From assembly GCA_016858145.1 (NCBI GenBank), contig JAEHOE010000143.1, positions 186,001 through 250,000 of the forward strand: DNA of 64,000 bases. The letters are read 5' to 3'. Below are positions 10,019 to 21,823 of the stretch, piece by piece (the first letter of the stretch is position 1; every line of letters starts with the position of its first letter). The notes beneath the pieces are model-generated. The model was not told the origin of the DNA. It ran no database searches and saw only the letters and a program-made list of their open reading frames with translations. A program made the translations under genes and the position numbers. The stretch is from Edaphochlamys debaryana. Taxonomy: Eukaryota > Chlorophyta > Chlorophyceae > Chlamydomonadales.

Positions 10019-13000
10019 TCACACCGACATGGGGTCTGGCCCCGCCTCGCCCCCGCCTCCAGCCCCTGCCCCCGCCCCTGAGCCGCTGCCACCCGCCGCT
10101 GCGCCTGCGCCCGCGCCCCCCACCGGCGGCAGCAGCCCCCCCACGGCGGACCCCAGCGGGGGAGGGTCCATGATGATCGCCCGGGGGTCGGGCAGGGAGA
10201 GCGCCTGCGGGGTGCCACGTGGGCAGAGAAGGGGGCACAGGCCACAGGCTGGGTGCTTGCGCGGCCTACATTACATACTCGCTACATTCTAGACACAGCA
10301 TGCTCTCCGTACACACGGCGGGAGTGCTGGGCTAGCCACCTCGCAGCCCCTGCCGCCTCGCTGCCCCTCCCCCTCCTCCCCCTCCCCGCTCCCCACCTGC
10401 GGGTGGTCCCCCTTCTTGAGCTCCGTGAGGGCGGCCGCCAGGTGCTGGAAGAGGCGCTCCAGGGGGGAGGTGGCGGGCAGGCCCCGGCAGGCCAGCAGCG
10501 CGCCGTTGAGCTCCTCGGCCAGGGCCACCTTTCAGGGGGGGAGGGGGGGGATCGATGAGGGGGGAGAGGGTGCAGGGGTGTGAGGGGAGGGGGGTATGCG
10601 GGTGTGAGGGGTTGGTATCGGGGAGGTATGAGCTTGTGGCGGTGGGGGTAAGCGAACAGAAGCTCTAAGGGGGCGGGGCGGTGTGCAGGTGTGGGGACGG
10701 GTTTGCCGGGCATGCGCAGCCGAAGGGAATGCACGCCTCGCCTACAGGCGCTCCAACCCGCCCCGCCCCTCACCCGGTGCGCGGGCCGCAGCAGGTACCC
10801 AGCGGGGGCGGCCGCGGGGTCGTTGAAGGCGAGCAAAGACAGCGCGTCCTGGGGCGGAGGGGACGGGGAGGCGTGGGCCGAGCGGTACGGTGTAGCAGAA
10901 TGGAATGCGGGGACCGCAGCGGATGCACCACTAGAGTCAGAAGCTGCGACCCCAAACGGAAACCCTTTCGGTCCGGCCCTGGCACCCAGCGCCCATGCTA
11001 CCGGCGTGTTGGCCTGCCCCGCCCCTCACCGTCAGCAGGTCCCGGTCAGCCAGCGTACGGCAGCGAGGCCACAGCTCGGCCGTGCCGTACGCCAGGATCT
11101 CCCGGGTGGTGGGCGGCGGCTGCCGCGCCGCCGAGCCGTTGGCCTCCGCCGCCGCAGCCGCCGCCGAGCCTGGTCCCGGGCCCGCCGGCCCCTCCGCTTC
11201 CCGCCCTGCCCCGCCGTTGCGCTGGCCGCTGCCGCCCCCTTCCGCTTCCCCTCGCTCGCCCTCGCCCTCGCCGTCCCCCTCCGAATGCTCCATCGGGGAA
11301 GGCCCGCTGCCCTCCACACCGTCCCCCGCGGTGGTCGCGGGCGCCGAGCCGTTGGGCGCAGCGGCGGTTGGCGCCGCTGGTGCCGTACCAACCGTCGAGG
11401 CGGTTGATGCGGTTGACGCCGTACACGCCTCGTGCACCATCTCAACGAACTTCTGCACCCGCAACCGGAAGTCCAGCGCCGGCCGGTCCGCCAGCACCTG
11501 TGGGGGCGGACCCGCGCGGTAGCGGGGCGGCAACGGCAACGGGCATTCTTGAGTAAGAACAACATGGCGAATACAATAGGCACGGGGTCAGGGTGTGGGG
11601 TCAGCCGGGCGGTGCAGTCAAAGAGGCACCGCAGAGTCACTTCAGAGGTGGACACGGCAGCCCAGAGACATATTGGAAGGGCGGAGGCAGGGCAGCGCCG
11701 GCAGGTGCAACAACAAGCATCTCTCTCGGCAAAAGAGGCAGACCCCACCCCATCCATTCCACTACCGGTACTGCATAAAACGGCCCCACGACAGAAGCCC
11801 CGACATGCCTTCCTCACGCGCGGGTCCCGGCCCACCTGTGGAGGGTACTTCTCCTTGAGTAACGCCAGCGCCTCGTCGATCCGCCCCGCCGCCACCAGAT
11901 CGTACGACTGCTGCCGTACGGCAATGTCCTCCAGCTCCCGCTCGTCCAGCACGCTCTGGATCCCGCCGGAAGTGGACGGCCCGGCCCCAGATCCAGACGC
12001 CGTGGGCCCCGGCCGCGCGGCGGGCGGCGCGGATCTCAACAGATCCCGCCCCAGTACGGCTGCCGTACGCCAGTACCGCTGGTGCAGCAGGTAGTCGTAC
12101 ATCAGCTGGCAGGATGGGCAGGCGGGGCAGGCGGGCCCGCTTCGGTAATGGACAGCCTCTCCCGCTGTAGGTTTAGGATGACTGCCACTACCGCGCCACA
12201 CCGCACCACCGCAAGCATAGAGGGGGAGGGCCCCTCGCCCTTGACCTGGGCCCTGGCCCTTGCCCCCGCGCGTGCCCCCTCCCCCACCTGGGGCAGCAGG
12301 GGCGTGCCCTTGCTGCACAGCAGCGGCACCTCCTGACTCCGCACCGCCGCCAGGACCCGGGCCTGGAAGGCGGCCTGGGGGCGGCAGGGGCGGGTAGGGT
12401 TGTCAGGTCAAGCCGGTCGGATGTCAAGAGCTGGGGACTTGACCGGTCACGCACAGCTCGGGTGACTGAGCGGGGCCACTGGTAGGCTGGAGCGGGGACA
12501 TGAAGGCACGACAGCGAGCGAGGGAAGCGATCGGCCGATGGAGCGGGTGCGATGAGAAGGGTGTTGCCTCACCCTATGGCGTCGCTTGAGCCGCCTCGGC
12601 ACCCCCAGCGTCACCTCGCACGCCCGCTGCAGCCCCCAACCCCCGGCCCCCGACTCCTTACCTTGATCCCCGAGAAGTCCGCTCGGAAGGGCTCCCCCGA
12701 GGGCCCCGCTCCGAAGTTGGCCACCACCTCCTCGCCCCTGGGTGGGGCGCGCGGCAAGCGGCAGCGGGGGGGACGGGAGAGAGTCAAAGCAGCATGGGCG
12801 CAGCGGCGAGGGGCAGCGGCGAGGGGCAGCGGCGAAGGGCAGCGGCGAAGGGCAGCGGCGAGGGGCAGCGGTGAGGGGCAGCGGCGAGGGGCAGCGGCCA
12901 GGCTTGGGCAGGGGAGACGTGTGCGACTGCAGGGCTCTGGCGGACGCCCCTTGCCCCAGGGCTCCCGCTGCGCTGCGCCGAGACGGCGGGCCCAGGTCAG

Positions 13001-15261
13001 TGACCAGGCTACGCTCCGAGTCCCTGGCACGTCAAGCTCCGTCCGGGGACCTCCCATCAAACAAGCCCCATACCTCCCGCGCCCACATCCCCACCAAGCC
13101 CTGCCTACCCTGACGCCTTCCCCTCACGGCCACAACCTCCCCATACACCCCAACAGCATCAGCCCCCGATAAGCCCCCTCCCCGCCACCCCCGCCATCGT
13201 CCCACACCCACTTCAGGCCCCTCCCAGTCCCCCAGCCCCTCCCCCCCCGCCGCCCCCACCTGGTGCGCAGGCCCACGCAGGGGAACAAAGGCTGAGCCTC
13301 GCTCACGTCCCGGAACGCGGGGCCCAGGGGCTGCCCGTTCTTGAAGTAGGAGATGGTGCGCTCGGCCCTGGAGGGTGCGGGCGCGTGCGTTTAGGGGTCG
13401 AGGTGCAGCCGCACGCGGGGGTCGTCCCCGTGCGCTTGCGCCGATCATGGCTCAGACGGTTGGGCCATTCTCTGGCCCTCTGGGCCTGCCTACCTCTGGC
13501 CCAAGTCCGATGAGCCGCTCCGTGGGTTATGAAGCCCTCCCCTCACAACCCCAATCCCCCCTGAAGCCCCAGAGCACCCACTTGTCGTACAGGGCGCCCA
13601 CCACGTCCCCGGTCGTGTACGACGGCCCGTACGGCCGGCCCATGCCGCTCCCCGCGAAGGCGTGCCTGGTAGAGGGAGGGGCGGGGAGGGGGGAGCATGC
13701 ACGGCATGAGCGGGGCAGAGGCCCAGATGCGAAGGGGGCCGTAGGCGCTAGCCGAGGAGCCCCACGAGGGCTACCGGGGTGCCAGAGCCGTGCAGAGTGG
13801 CCCGAGGAGGTGGCTCCCTGCCCAGGCTAATGTTCTGCAGCACAGTCTCCTCCAATTCGCTTTGCAGCACCTTCGCCTCAAGGTTCCGCCCCGTCAGAGC
13901 ACAGCCCCAACCCCAGGGCCCTCCGAGCCAGGGCTCCCACCCCTCGGGCCCCGGTCCCGGCACCCGCCAGCGTGGCTTGAGCATAGCGGGGCTTTGGATG
14001 AAGCCCTCGGCCCCGCTGCCCGCCTCGGGCAGTGCCGACACACTGGCGCCCCTTCTCCGCCCCCGGCCGCGCCCTCGCCCCCGCCCTCACCCGTCGTCCC
14101 CGTGGTAGGCGTAAGAGTGCGGGTCCCTGGGATGGGGATGGGCGGGGTTGGTTGGCAGGATGGCGAACTCAAGGCACAGGTGGACGTGCCCATTCGAGTG
14201 CCACCCATGCCGAGCCGAGCCCGCACCACGTCTGTCCCAGGTCCTCGACACCGTCCCCCCAGGAAATCCCACTCGTACCCAGCCCTAGCTCCGCGCCCCG
14301 CAATATCGTGCTCCACACCAGCCCCACAACCTGCTCCCCTCCCGGCTCCCGGTCCCCTCGACCTCCAGATTGCGAGCCGCACCCACCAGCCCGGCAGGCG
14401 GCTGAGCAGCACCTCCTCCGTGCAGAACCCCACTCCGATGAAGCAGTCCTGGGGGGTCGGCCAAGGATTGGGCGGAGGTTGGGTTGAGGAGAGCGGGTTA
14501 GGGTACTAGCATGAGGAAGGGAGTGACCCAGGGGCTCAGCCGGGCGGGGCGACTGCCCGCTGCAGCTTAGCGTGTGCTGCGAGGCCCGGGGGGAGGGGGC
14601 TGACGCAGGTCCTGAGGGTCCCGAAATGGAGTAAAAGAGCCGCGTACTGTACGCCTATTCCAGGGCTAGGGCCCCGTGTCCGGCCCCAGGGGTCCCCACC
14701 TGCCCTCGGTCAACCACCTTGACCTGGCGAGGAGGCGGTGGGGGAGGGGCAAGAGGAGAGGAGAACGATAAGATTTGGCGGTGAACCCAGCCGCCCCTTC
14801 TCTCACACCCCATCCATTCTCCAGCCAAGATGCTTCAGCAGTCCAGTCAGGCCTCCCAACAGCAAACCCTCGGCCTGCCCCTATCCCCAGCAACAGCACG
14901 TGCCTCGAAGTAGTACAGGGGCGTGTCCGAGGGCACGGGGTAGTTGGCACGCACAGTGGCTGCCTGCGTGTCATCATCCCCCGGGCCCACATAGCGTATG
15001 CGCGTGCCGTCCACCTGAGGGTGGAAGGAGCAAGCGGGGGATGGGCTGGGGAACGGGCCCGCCCTGGCTGGCCCTAGCAGAGCCACATCAACGCATCCCT
15101 GTGCGATTCCTAGCATGCACGCAGGTGCATTTGGACTGGTGGTGGCCTCTGCGCGGGAGCCCCACCTTGAGATACTGCATCGCGTGCTGGTTTCTGATTC
15201 CAGTCACCCGCGTCGACCAAGCCGATGGCAGGGAGCATCTGGACGTATAGTACCTGGCCAT
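10019..15261 (-). CDS. RanBPM/RanBP9-like SPRY-LisH-CTLH-CRA protein
   Basis: Fourteen in-phase exons: 15261-15166, 15014-14904, 14723-14700, 14448-14387, 14126-14091, 13665-13582, 13367-13260, 12737-12662, 12374-12288, 12105-11836, 11497-11030, 10848-10774, 10528-10397 and 10204-10019, giving 604 aa. The SPRY domain (about 40-185) shows family hallmarks IRYVGPG, YYFE, RLPGWDPHSYAYHGDDG, PYGPSYTTGDVVGALYD and TISYFKNGQPLG. LisH (about 229-250), CTLH (about 286-339) and a C-terminal CRA region (about 440-560) follow. RanBPM proteins are scaffolds of the GID/CTLH E3 ubiquitin ligase in cytosol and nucleus. Peculiarities are a roughly 100-residue Ala/Gly/Ser/Glu insertion between CTLH and CRA, an 8-codon exon 3, and a predicted GC donor for intron 2. 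An in-frame ATG at 15315 is an alternative start. The gene is head-to-head with the membrane-protein gene at 15985. Confidence 0.9.
12801..12898. repeat. 12-bp minisatellite in RanBPM-like intron
   Basis: About eight imperfect tandem copies of a 12-bp unit (GGCAGCGGCGAG type, with A/G and C/T variants) lie inside the intron between the 13260 and 12737 exon edges. Confidence 0.85.
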
Positions 15262-15984
15262 GGCTGCGAGGGCCTGGCCCTCGGGCCACCCGGGATCCCG
15301 CGCCAAGCGATTCACGGGGCCTCAGAGAAGTGACAGGTCACGGCATTTGTGAAACTTCGTGATGAAAAGCACAGCGGGGCCTTCTAACTCTGATGCGCTG
15401 AAACTTGGGTACCCGCCCTGGACGGGGTTTGCAGCGGAATTTGCGTCTGGTCGTCAAATTGTCTGTTTGTCTCGTGCTGTTTACCGCTCCGTGACACAAG
15501 AGATGACTTGCGGCAGCTCGAGGGCCATCCGGCCTAGGGATCGTTCAGCAGCTGCGTTTTCCCCCGCGCGCTCGTGTGCCTACCCCGCATACTGTACTCA
15601 GCAGATAGAGGTCCAATTAAGCCTCACGTCACGTTCTAACACGAGTACCGCAGGTACCGGTTTGTTTCGCCGGTCTGTTCACGGCTACGCCACTGGCACT
15701 GCAGTCGTGTACACACGTGTTGACAGGCTGCCAAGCAGCTGGGGGCAGCCGAACACAGCCGCGGAGGATGTCCTTTGCAGACGACCCGCGCTACTCCCCT
15801 GCGCTGTGGTGAACGCTGCACCTGCGGGGTGAGCAGCGAGCCTCGCTGCGGCTCAGGCCGGGGCACCGGGGACGCTCACCGGTGCCAGTACCACGGTGGA
15901 ACCCGCCAGGCGGTGATCGGGCGGCCGCTAGACCAGGACAAGAGGGCCCGACACAGAACTGTGAAGCGGGAGCAGTCGTGGGCG
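15262..15984. promoter_or_regulatory. Divergent promoter region
   Basis: A 723-bp interval between the head-to-head starts of the RanBPM-like gene (minus) and the membrane-protein gene (plus). It must hold both 5' UTRs and promoters. It is less GC-rich than its surroundings, as Chlamydomonas-type promoters often are, but no defined TATA or enhancer motif could be assigned. Confidence 0.45.
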
Positions 15985-18900
15985 ATGGACGGCAGCGGCA
16001 CGGCGGCAGATGGGGTGGATGCGGAGGCCGCTGAGCAACAAGACCGCTCGAGCGGGGCGGGGCCCAGCCGGCCCGGCGTCGCCCCCGCTCGTTCCCTCAA
16101 CCACGGCAGCGGTGCCGTCCCAGGCCCCAGCCCCCACGTGACTACGGGAATGGCCGTCATGGTGCCGTACCAACCGGTCGTGAATCTCTTTATCATCAAT
16201 TGCTGGGTAAGCCGAGGCGCCCCAAACGCAAGACAGGGCTATTATACAGTATTTCTAATCGACAGCGGGAGTTAGAGCCCCCGGAACAGCGGGCTGTCGC
16301 CTTACGCCAAGCCTCACCCCATGCCAGTTCAAGTTCAAACGGTACGCCCCATCGCTTCGCCACATTACTGCATGGCTGACCGTGCTCCGACCTGCCCCAA
16401 CCCCAAACTCCATCCCCCAGCTTCCCGCCGTGCGCCCCTCCGACGCCGCCCCCGGCTACACGGAGCGGCTGAGGCGGAGGCTGGAGCTGCGCCTGGGGGT
16501 GTTCCTGGTGAGCCCAGGGGACCGAGGATTGAGGCGGGAAGGGCGGTGCCAGGCAGTTCCGGGCAGGGTCTGGGGGGGAGCTACGAGGCCGCTTTGGCGC
16601 TTCACCGACGAGGCAAGCAAACGGGATCTGGCAGCAGCTGGCATGCACATGCAGTGAGCGGCCCTGTGACATGCTGTGGGCTCTTCCGTGTCTATCGCCC
16701 AGGGCGCCGTGCACCTGCGGAATGCCCCGCGGGGCAACACCCCGGGCTGCGAGGTGCTCCTGGACGCATACATGCCCGCGCCCGGAAGCAGCACTGGCGG
16801 CAACGGCAGCGGCACTGGCGGCGGCGGCGCGATGTACGGCAGCTTCCCGGGTCGGCGGCGGGCAGCGTTCGCGGCGGCAGAGCCGCGCTGGGGCGGCGGC
16901 GGCGCGGCGGCCGGTCCGGGGCCCATGCTTGGCGACGACGCCACGGCCGCAGGCTTCGGCGGGGTCCTGCGCGGTGGGGCGCTGCAGTCAGACCCCTGGC
17001 GGCGGCCACGGGGCCCAGCGGGGGGAGCGGGCCCGGCGGCGGTGGCAGCCGCCGCCGGGGCGGCGGCTGCCGCGGGCTCGGCTCTGTCGGGCGAGGCACT
17101 GGCGTTGACGTGGGTCGAGGTGCAGTGGGAGCTGCTGCGCAGGGACCGCTGGGGCGGCGCCTTCTGGGCCGCAGTGGGCCGCCAGGTGGCAGCGCTGACG
17201 TCGGAGGCCGTGACGGCGGCGGCGGGGCGGGCGCCGTGGCGGCGGGCACACGGGCAGGGCTCGGGCCCGAGCTCGGGCTCGGGCGTGGTAGAGAGGCCGG
17301 CGGCATCGGATGCCGGGCGGCCACATGCGCAGGTGCAGTTGCAGGCACATACGCAGGCCGCGCCCCGCATCGTGGGCGTGGGCCCGCGCGTGCTGCTACT
17401 GCCCCCCGGCTCCGCATGCGTTGGCACCGGCGCTGGCACGAGCACAGGCTCGGGCGGTGATGCCGCCTCCACGTCGTGCTCGTCATCAGCCCCTCCACTC
17501 CCATTCGATTCCGCCGCGCCCCCGCTCCCCCCTCACCGACACCACCACCAAGACGGCGCCAATGCACACGTGGCCGTGCGCCTGGCGCTGGGCGGGCGTG
17601 GCGGACCGGGCTTGGAGGCCGGAACACCGGCGGAGGCCCGGTCCGGGGCCTTGGCGGGGTGGCAGGTGGCCCTGCGCCGCCCGCTGGGCTGTGTTTCGGC
17701 GCCGGCCGCGAGCCTTGCCTCAGCCTCCAGGCCTGACCGCCAGCCCGCGGCAGCGGACGATGCGGGGGCAGCGGCAGGTGGCGGCGGCGGGAGGGGTGGG
17801 GCCAGCGGCGGGAGCAGCGCGAGAGGGGCCGCTGCAGGAGGCGAGGGGCGGCGGGGAGGTGCTGCCGTCGGGGGTCAGCGTGAGGGCCGGCGGGCCGCCC
17901 CCCCGGTCCCCGCCTCTAAGCGCCTGGACGTTGGGGCCCTCTGCGCCGAGCTCCTGCGCTGGGGGCCCGGGGTGGTGGCAGGGGACCCGGCGGAGGCCGC
18001 ACCCGGGCCATCGGGGCCTTGCGAGCGCGGCAACGGCGCTGGCACCAGCACCACACCAGCGAGTGGCGGCGGCGCGGGCGGCGACGCTGGCTGTGGCGGT
18101 GGTGGCGGTGCAAGCGGCACTTGCAGCGGTGGGCCTGAGTTGCTCCTGCTCGACCTCCGCAGCACTGCCTGGGCCGGGGGCGGGGCCGGAGGCGGGGGCG
18201 GAGGCGAGGGCGTCGTTGGGGGCAGCGGCGGAGCCGGAGGCGGCGCCGCGGGGGCCGGCGGAGGCGGTCAGGGGCCTGGCGCCGCAGCTCAGCAGCGGCC
18301 GGTGCCTCTGGTGGCCATGGACGACTCGGAGATTGTGCGGGAGCTGCAGGTGGGAGATGGGCGTGGGACGGTGGGGTGGCGGTTGGGGGAGATGCTGCAA
18401 GTGAGTGACTGGGCCCGTCGGTTAGCGGGGGCCGACGAACCCTTGGCGGCGGCTGCGTGTACCGTTGGCGGCACTGCTGGGCGGCTTCGTTTGGGTTGAG
18501 GCTGGGAGATGGTTGGGCAGGCGGGCAGGGGTGCGGCAGGAGGGGTACGGGCTGAGGGAGAAGAGTCGGCGCAACTCATGCCGCCGGCTGGGCGACCTCT
18601 GCCGCCTGTTGGAGCAGCAGTAGGCATGAGGTTAGGAACTTCTTCTACCCCCCCACCCCGCCTGGCTGTAGCTCTGACCCTCCCCTTTGGCCACACCGGG
18701 TCAAACGGGCCGGCTGGAACCCGTACTGCCTGCGATGCTTTCCCCACACCCCATGCTATCTCCTATCCACCAAGTTTCCTATCCTCCCTTCCGCGCAGGC
18801 CGCCATCGCGACCCCGTACGACACCATCTCCCCGGCTGTGGACGAGCTGCTGCTGGACCTCGGCCTGTTCGTACAGGCCCTGGCGGCGCTGCGGCCGCCC

Positions 18901-20907
18901 GCCTCCCACGCGCTAAGCCTCGTGGCCGGCCGCCCCGGCCTCAGCGCCACCAGTGCTGGGACCCTCGCGAGCCGTCTGCCGCCGTGCAGCCGCTGCGGTG
19001 CGGGCTCGTCGGCCCCAGGCGGCAGGCCCATGGATTTCCGGGGATCCCTGGTGGCCGTTCTGGTGGCCTGGCTGACGTGGCTGTTCGCTGCCATTGTGGG
19101 CCTCTGGCGGCCACGGCTGCGCCGCTGCGGGCCCAGCCGCGCGCCCGGGGCTCAGACGTGTGGGACCCCGGGGTCAGCGGCTGTCTTGACAGGTCGACAC
19201 GCCACCGGTAGTCGTGCCGTAGCCGAGCAAAGCGGAGGTATCGCACTCGATGGGCCAGGCGATGAGTCCGGCCAGTCCGGTTCGGCTGTCCAACCTGGTC
19301 CGGCCGGATCGGACGCGTGCCCGCTGTGTGCCTGGCGGGCGGTCGAGGCAGTGCAGCGCCGGTTGCTGCCGCTACAGGTCTTGCTGAGCCTCGGCACAGG
19401 CTTGCTGCGGTACACCGTCGCGCTGCGGCTGTACCGTACGGCGTCGTACGTGGCGAGCGGCGTGGACGAGCTGCAGCGCATCGCCGTACTGCAGGGCCTC
19501 ATGGCCCGACTGGCCGGCGGTGCTGACTCTGGCGGCGACGGCGATGCGGGCAATGGCGAGGGCAGCAGCGAGCAGGACCAGGCGAGGGGTCACGGTATCA
19601 GGACTGACGCTGTCAGCAGCGCTTCCGAAGGCGATGAGAGCGAGCAGGAGACAGGAGAGGGACGGCGCGGCACTGGTGGCTTCCTGCGCTTGTGGCCGAG
19701 CCGGGCTGCTGCGGGCGCTGCCTCGGCCTCTGCGGGGAGCCGCGGCGGGGGCGCCGCTTCCACCACCGCCGCCGGGGCCGGGGCCGGCGGCTGGGCCAGC
19801 CGGCTATGGCGGCGGGCGACGAGGCCCTGGTCCAATCCGGCACTGCGGACCCAGCGGGACTTCGCTCGGGATTGGGCGCTCTTCTGGGACGTGATGCTCG
19901 GGTGTGTGTGCGTCGTGTCGTCGTGGCTCGTGGAGTGGGTCGAGGATGCCTTCCGCGGAGCAGCCGGCCTGGGACGGACGGTGGTGCACCTCCTGGCGCG
20001 ACCGCTGGGCCCCCTGCTGGCGTCCCTGGGCCTGGGACTGCCCGAGGCCCGGCTGGGCCCCGCTGGGCCCCAGGTCACGGGCAGCTCCGCGGACGCAGGG
20101 GCCGAGGCGGCGGGGTCTTGGGGCGACGCTGCGAGCGCAGGCGCCCAGGCTAGAGGCGGGATCGGTGCCCAGGAGCGATCTGCGTTGGCGCAATTTCTTA
20201 TCGGCGCCCTGCCCGTTATGGGGTTCCTATGGATTTGGTACGTCTGCTACCTGCGCGACCGCCGGGAGTCGGAGGGAAGGCAGCGGCCGACGACGGCGCG
20301 CTCGCGCTACGCCGCCGCCGCTTCGTCGTCGCCGTCCTCCGGCCGAGGCCGCGGCACAGCGCTGCGGCGGCGCGTGGAGCGGTGGTTGGGCCGGGACGCG
20401 TACGGCCTGATCGAGGACTGCGTGGTCTGGGCGGTGATGCTGCACGTGGGATACGTCACCCTGCCGTACGCGGCCTCCCATGCGGCTCGTGTGCTGGTGC
20501 CCCCCTCCCTGGCCGCTCGGCTGCGGCCGCTGCTGGCACCGCTGGGGCCCGCGTGGCGGGCCCTGGGGTTGCTGCTCTCGTGGGGCCATGGGCCCGTGAC
20601 GGGCGCCGGCGGCTCCGATGCCGGAGCTGATGGCTCCGAAGGCGCTGGAGGGCGTGAAGCAAGGAGCGGGGCCGCGGGGACCATGGGGTCAGGCGCCGAG
20701 GCAGAGCAGGCCCTGTGGGAATGGGTGGACTGGCTGGTGATGGGCGCGTGCGGTGGGTACGTGCTGTACCGCATGCTCGTACCGCGCTGGGAGGTGCGGC
20801 GCGCCGCGCCGGCCCGCGGCGGCGGCGCTCGGGACAGGCGGGGGCTGGGCGGGCTGGCCGTGGCGAGGCGGGCGGGCGCTCTGGGCCCGGCAGCTGCAGC
20901 TCCTTAA
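15985..20907 (+). CDS. Large multi-pass membrane protein, unknown function
   Basis: Four exons (15985-16206, 16421-16507, 16703-18349, 18799-20907) join in phase to 1354 aa. The first 130 residues look conserved in style (MVPYQPVVNLFIINC, then a charged GYTERLRRRLELRLGVFL helix, then GAVHLRNAPRGNTPGCEVLL). A 500-residue Gly/Ala/Ser-rich low-complexity region follows, ending DDSEIVRELQ. The last exon has at least four or five hydrophobic segments, for example VAVLVAWLTWLFAAIVGLW, MLGCVCVVSSWLVEW, FLIGALPVMGFLWIWYVCYL, VVWAVMLHVGYVTLPYAA and WVDWLVMGACGGYVLYRML. I do not recognise the family, and no catalytic motif or signal peptide is obvious. The frame is open upstream to an ATG at 15775. I preferred 15985 because the upstream codons look like 5' UTR. 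Function is unassigned. Confidence 0.7.
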
Positions 20908-21823
20908 CACTGATCAAACATCTACGCTGCTGTTCATGGTATACTGTAGGTGCGTGCTTTGGTAGGGCCCAGGGACCAGGGCCCGCTGCATTGCTGGCTG
21001 GACTGTGACGCTCAGCCTTTGAGCGAGGCATGGATGGGCGCTTGGTACCGTTATTGGGCGCTAAGCTTGCTGCATGCGAGAGGCCCGCGCGCTGCTGCCC
21101 GGTGGGCCCGCCCCGCCCGAGTTGGACGGAGGGACCCTGGGGCTGGACAGGGTCGGGCCGGTGGGGCGATTGGTGAGGCTTGCTTTGGCTGTGAGGGGCT
21201 AGGCGAGCGTCACGAGCGAGCGGAGGCTTGGGGGCATGCCCTCAGAGCTGATGGCCTGCGGTGAGGTGCTGTAAAGAGCCCAAGCCGACCAGGCAGACGC
21301 ATGGCAGCGGCCGTCGCCAAGCCGGGGCCGCAGCCGTCACGCCGGGGTTGTGCCTCAGGTAGCGCGCAGCGACTGGCCGCAGGTCGCTGCCCAAGGCGGT
21401 GGCTTGCAACATGGCACTTCAACCCTTCGTACCTCCGGTGCGCCCTCCCCTCTCACTCTCATTTTCCCTTGCACCGCAGTGGACCTTGTCAGGACGCAGG
21501 TCGTGGGCCACGACTCGTGGCGCGGACTAGAACGGAGCGGCCGCCACCGGCAGCACACCCGGGCTACACATCGCCTACACTTTCACACCCGGAGCATCAG
21601 CAGGTAAGAGTGCTCAGGCGAGAAGCAGCTTTCATTCGCTTCCCCTCACATTCTCCGGGGCTGGGAGTGTACAATTGGCGCCCGGTTCAAAACGGTTAGG
21701 GAAAGTACAGTTTCAGTCTGTCGGCGGTGAGGCCGCCACTGTCCCTACCTAGCGCGCCGACTCCGCCCGTTCCACAAGTATCGGATTATGCACTTAGACG
21801 CCACATATCGTATGCAAGTCGAA
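20908..21823. other. Intergenic: 3' UTR, then promoter of the glycosyltransferase-like gene
   Basis: No coding sequence was recognised. The first part is the 3' UTR of the membrane-protein gene with a TGTAA signal at 21270; the rest is presumed promoter and 5' UTR of the next plus-strand gene. Confidence 0.5.
21270..21274 (+). terminator. Candidate TGTAA polyadenylation signal
   Basis: TGTAA is the usual chlorophycean nuclear polyadenylation signal. It lies 363 bp after the stop codon of the membrane-protein gene and is the first one I noticed downstream. Confidence 0.4.
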
